From: an uncultured Gammaproteobacteria bacterium
GTDB taxonomy: Bacteria > Pseudomonadota > Gammaproteobacteria > UBA9214
Reading direction: 5' to 3'
Assembly: GCA_905480065.1 (NCBI GenBank)
Contig: CAJQOV010000123.1
Location: forward strand, 1 to 18,695
Length of the DNA: 18,695 nucleotides
Part shown: positions 13,993-18,695 of the stretch, piece after piece
How the letters are laid out: every line of letters begins with the position of its first letter
Position numbering within the stretch: position 1 is the first letter of the stretch
The notes under the pieces: generated by a model
Seen by the model: the letters and a program-made list of their open reading frames with translations, nothing else
What the model was told of the DNA's origin: nothing
The model's database searches: none
Translations under genes and position numbers: made by a program

Positions 13993-15327
13993 TCAGACCG
14001 CGGCAGCCACCACGGATGCCAGCTGATCGGCTTCCCGGTTGACCTGCTGCTCATCCTCGCCTTCCACCATCACCCGCACCACCGGCTCGGTACCGGAAGA
14101 GCGCAACAGCACCCGGCCACGGCTGGCCAAACGTTGTTCCGCCGAGGTAACCGCGGCCTGAATCAGCGGGGCTGCCGCGAGGTCGATCTTTTCCTGCACC
14201 GGTACATTGATCATCCGCTGCGGATACTTGCGCATACCAGACTTGAGTTCATGCAGCGATTTCCCGGAGCTGCGCATGCCGTGCAGTACCTGCAATGCGG
14301 ACACAATTCCGTCACCGGTGCTAGTGCGATCGAGGCAAATGATGTGCCCGGAAGACTCACCCCCGATCATGCGCCCGGTTTGCTGCATCATTTCCAGCAC
14401 ATAGCGGTCGCCCACTTTGGCCCGGTCGAAAGCGATGTTATGTGCCTTCAGCGCATGTTCCAGCCCGAGATTACTCATCAACGTTCCAACCACACCGCCT
14501 GGCAACGTACCTTTCGCCTGCCGGTCCAGGGCAATGATAAACAGCAGTTCGTCACCATCCACCAGGTCACCGGCATGATCGACCATGATGACACGGTCGC
14601 CGTCACCATCCAGTGCAATACCGGCATCTGCTGCGTGTTCCAGCACGGCCTTCTGCAACAGTGCCGGCGTGGTTGAACCGCAGTCACGGTTGATATTCAG
14701 GCCATCCGGCGACACCCCGATGGCAATGACCTCGGCCCCCAGTTCGCGAAACACACTCGGCGCAACCTGGTAGGTCGCACCATTGGCACAATCAACGACC
14801 AGCTTCATGCCACGCAGGTTCGTGTTCGATGGAACGGTGCTCTTGCAGAACTCGATATATCGACCCTCGGCATCCTTGACCCGTTCTGCCTTGCCCAGCC
14901 GGGACGAATCCACCGTAACCATTTCCTGTTCCAGCTCGGCCTCGATGGCCGCCTCGACCGCGTCCGGCAACTTGGTCCCTTCGCTGGAGAAGAACTTGAT
15001 ACCGTTGTCGGCGTAGCCGTTGTGCGAAGCACTGATCACGATGCCGGCGCAGGCATGCAGGGTACGTGTCAGGTAGGCGATTGCGGGCGTCGGCATCGGC
15101 CCCAGCAGGCTGATGTCGACACCTGCGGCAGACAGTCCTGCCTCCAGGGCTGACTCGAACATGTAGCCCGATATACGCGTGTCCTTGCCGATGATGACCC
15201 GGGTACCACCCCCGTTGCCCAGCACCCGGCCGGTTGCCCAGCCCAGCTTGAGCATGAACTCCGCGGTAATCGGGTGTGTACCGACCCGACCACGGATTCC
15301 GTCCGTTCCGAAATATTTTCTCGCCAT
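13993..15327 (-). CDS. glmM: Phosphoglucosamine mutase (GlmM)
   Basis: Converts glucosamine 6-phosphate to glucosamine 1-phosphate for UDP-GlcNAc, the precursor of peptidoglycan and LPS. It has 444 residues, as expected. The N-terminus KYFGTDGIRGRVG is characteristic. The phosphorylated active serine is S101 in IVISASHNGYADNGIKFF, where homologues usually read SHNPY or SHNPF. The magnesium site is D241/D243/D245 in DGDGDR. The C-terminal phosphate-binding loop RSSGTEPVVRVM is near 409-420. The ATG at 15327 has AGGAAG upstream and lies 60 bases after folP, so the two are likely co-transcribed. Confidence 0.98.
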   Translation of the reverse strand: MARKYFGTDGIRGRVGTHPITAEFMLKLGWATGRVLGNGGGTRVIIGKDTRISGYMFESALEAGLSAAGVDISLLGPMPTPAIAYLTRTLHACAGIVISASHNGYADNGIKFFSSEGTKLPDAVEAAIEAELEQEMVTVDSSRLGKAERVKDAEGRYIEFCKSTVPSNTNLRGMKLVVDCANGATYQVAPSVFRELGAEVIAIGVSPDGLNINRDCGSTTPALLQKAVLEHAADAGIALDGDGDRVIMVDHAGDLVDGDELLFIIALDRQAKGTLPGGVVGTLMSNLGLEHALKAHNIAFDRAKVGDRYVLEMMQQTGRMIGGESSGHIICLDRTSTGDGIVSALQVLHGMRSSGKSLHELKSGMRKYPQRMINVPVQEKIDLAAAPLIQAAVTSAEQRLASRGRVLLRSSGTEPVVRVMVEGEDEQQVNREADQLASVVAAAV

Positions 15328-15387
15328 GTTTTTCTTCCTGGCTGGATAACAGCCTTGTACCTTACGCCAAAGTGGCTGGCCCGTGAA

Positions 15388-16239
15388 TCATTCGGACCGG
15401 CCCGCCTGATGCACTGCATGACACATCTCGATGGCCTCGCGTGTGGCCTGTACATCATGGGTACGAACCAGCGCCGCACCTTGCCATACCGCCAGTACCG
15501 CCAGGGCAATGCCGGGATATAAACGTTTATCGACCGGCAACTGCATGACATTACCGATCAGGGATTTGCGCGACAGTCCCACCAGCACCGGGTACCCCTG
15601 CTGAACCAGCGTATCGAGCTGTTGCAACAGCAACAGGTTATGCAGGGTGGTCTTGCCAAAACCGAAACCGGGATCAAGCAGGATTTGTTCGCGTGCCAAG
15701 CCGGCATCCAGGCACGCCCGGGCGCGTTGTTGCAGGAAACGGCCAACCTCGCTCACCACGTCCCGATATATGGGCTGCTCCTGCATGTTCTGCGGGGTAC
15801 CCTGCATGTGCATCAGGCACACCGGCACGCCAAGCGTTGCGGCAAGCTCCAGGGCGCCGGGTGCCTGCAAGGCAGTGACATCATTGATCATCCCCGCGCC
15901 AGCCTGCACTGCGGCCTGCATCACCTCCGGCTTGCGGGTATCGATGGAGACCGGCACCGCACAGTGTTCCCGCAGCGCCTCGATGACGGGAATCACCCGC
16001 TGCAGTTCTTCCCGCACCCCGACCGGTGCTGCGCCGGGGCGGGTCGACTCCCCTCCCACATCGATTATGGCAGCCCCCTCTTCCACCATGCGCAACGCCT
16101 GTTGCAGCGCCGGTTCCGGCGCCAGCCATTGCCCACCGTCAGAAAAAGAATCCGGCGTGATATTGAGCACGCCCATCACCCGGGGACGGGACAGGTCGAG
16201 CAATTGGCCTGCACAATTCAGCGTGCGATTGATGGTCAT
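15388..16239 (-). CDS. folP: Dihydropteroate synthase (FolP)
   Basis: Condenses p-aminobenzoate with dihydropterin pyrophosphate in folate synthesis; it is the sulfonamide target. TIM barrel of 283 residues. Motifs in order: VMGVLNITPDSFSDGG (21-36, diphosphate site), DVGGESTRPGA, SIDTRKPEVM, MINDVTALQ, LMHMQGTPQNMQ, LDPGFGFGKT, VGLSRKSLIG and RTHDVQATREA. These cover the pterin and pABA sites, and all look intact. It follows the ftsH terminator by about 55 bases, so it either has its own promoter that I could not identify or depends on read-through. Confidence 0.98.
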   Translation of the reverse strand: MTINRTLNCAGQLLDLSRPRVMGVLNITPDSFSDGGQWLAPEPALQQALRMVEEGAAIIDVGGESTRPGAAPVGVREELQRVIPVIEALREHCAVPVSIDTRKPEVMQAAVQAGAGMINDVTALQAPGALELAATLGVPVCLMHMQGTPQNMQEQPIYRDVVSEVGRFLQQRARACLDAGLAREQILLDPGFGFGKTTLHNLLLLQQLDTLVQQGYPVLVGLSRKSLIGNVMQLPVDKRLYPGIALAVLAVWQGAALVRTHDVQATREAIEMCHAVHQAGRSE

Positions 16240-16294
16240 GCGGCTTACCCGATTCCGTTCCGCTAATGCAGCACCAGTACAGCTACGGAGAACA

Positions 16295-16326
16295 TAAAAA
16301 AGAGCCTGTCAGCACAACTGACAGGC
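16295..16326 (-). terminator. Intrinsic terminator after ftsH
   Basis: A perfect 9-bp stem GCCTGTCAG/CTGACAGGC with loop TTGTG is followed by TC and six T. It lies about 60 bases past the ftsH stop and separates ftsH from folP. Confidence 0.9.
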
Positions 16327-16387
16327 CCCCGTGTATAAAGCAACTGCTGGCAAATACACCGGCGTTGTCCGGGGCATGCCCCTGTCG

Positions 16388-18304
<1,917 letters not shown>

Positions 18305-18311
18305 ACCGGAT

Positions 18312-18317
18312 TCCTCT
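18312..18317 (-). promoter_or_regulatory. Ribosome binding site that decides the TTG start of ftsH
   Basis: AGAGGA lies 7 bases before TTG at 18304. A strong site at ideal spacing makes the TTG credible as the start. Confidence 0.75.
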
Positions 18318-18375
18318 GGTAATTGTTACTCAGTGTGCCGCGCAGAATCGCGACGTCAATTGCATGGCTATTGCA

Positions 18376-18695
18376 TTATGGCATATCTGTACGGCTTCGA
18401 CCCTTGGCCAGAAGATACACTTCCCGGCTCCTTGGTCGTGAAGCTTTCGGCTTTCTTATCAATACCTTACTGTATTTTCCTCGCAAATCTGCGAGTATTG
18501 CATCGAAGCCCTCGCCCTGGAACGCCTTGCACAGCAGGTCACCTCCTTCCTGTTGCACCCGATCGGCCAATTCCACGGCCAGCTCAACAAGATACATGCT
18601 GCGCGGTATATCGACGGCCTCCATGCCACTGATATTGGGTGCCATGTCGGACATTACAAGGTCTACCGGGGTTCCTGCAGTCGCCGCCAATAAAC
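18376..18695 (-). CDS. rlmE: 23S rRNA (uridine-2'-O-)methyltransferase RlmE (FtsJ/RrmJ), C-terminal part
   Basis: SAM-dependent heat-shock methyltransferase acting on U2552 of 23S rRNA in the 50S subunit. The 5' end lies beyond the right edge; about 106 residues are visible. Three members of the K-D-K-E catalytic set can be seen: the Asp in VMSDMAPNISG, the Lys in LLCKAFQGEGFD, and the Glu in RSREVYLLA. The first Lys and most of the SAM-binding fold are outside the window. The next gene, ftsH, begins 71 bases downstream with no terminator between, the conserved rlmE-ftsH pair. Confidence 0.95.
   Translation of the reverse strand, partial: LLAATAGTPVDLVMSDMAPNISGMEAVDIPRSMYLVELAVELADRVQQEGGDLLCKAFQGEGFDAILADLRGKYSKVLIRKPKASRPRSREVYLLAKGRSRTDMP

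Noticed and set aside
15622..16297. Plus-strand open frames opposite folP
   Set aside because: Antisense shadows; composition is implausible and the minus strand carries an intact FolP with all its motifs.

Overview
The window is one continuous stretch of core housekeeping genes from a gammaproteobacterium of moderately high GC. All recognised genes lie on the minus strand, so the biology reads from right to left. The gene order rlmE-ftsH-folP-glmM-tpiA-secG-tRNA-Leu(GAG) is the conserved gammaproteobacterial block (ftsH-folP-glmM-secG-leuU in E. coli, with tpiA inserted as in Pseudomonas and Legionella/Coxiella relatives). It is followed by the 14-gene nuo operon for respiratory complex I, with nuoC and nuoD as separate genes. 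I cannot place the organism below class level.

Right part (18695 to 12300): the 3' end of rlmE (23S rRNA 2'-O-methyltransferase), ftsH (membrane AAA+ protease, apparent TTG start) with a strong intrinsic terminator behind it, folP (dihydropteroate synthase), glmM (phosphoglucosamine mutase), a 302-base gap with a GC-rich hairpin and a possible tpiA promoter, tpiA (triosephosphate isomerase), secG (translocase subunit), tRNA-Leu(GAG), and a probable terminator directly after the tRNA.

Left part (12300 to 1): a regulatory region with a near-consensus sigma-70 promoter and a strong Fur-box-like palindrome just upstream of it, then nuoA-B-C-D-E-F-G-H-I-J-K-L and the start of nuoM. Gene junctions are tight: nuoF/nuoG and nuoL/nuoM overlap as ATGA, and nuoD/nuoE as TGATG. 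Together the genes encode the NADH input module (NuoE, F, G), the quinone-reducing connecting module (NuoB, C, D, I) and most of the proton-pumping membrane arm (NuoA, H, J, K, L, M).

No new system is visible, but three things break the routine picture. (1) nuoG carries an in-frame amber codon at codon 51, inside the N-terminal [2Fe-2S] domain, with the reading frame intact on both sides. (2) A 122-bp element with long, internally repetitive inverted repeats lies inside the operon between nuoJ and nuoK. (3) A candidate Fur site next to the nuo promoter suggests iron-responsive control of this iron-rich enzyme.
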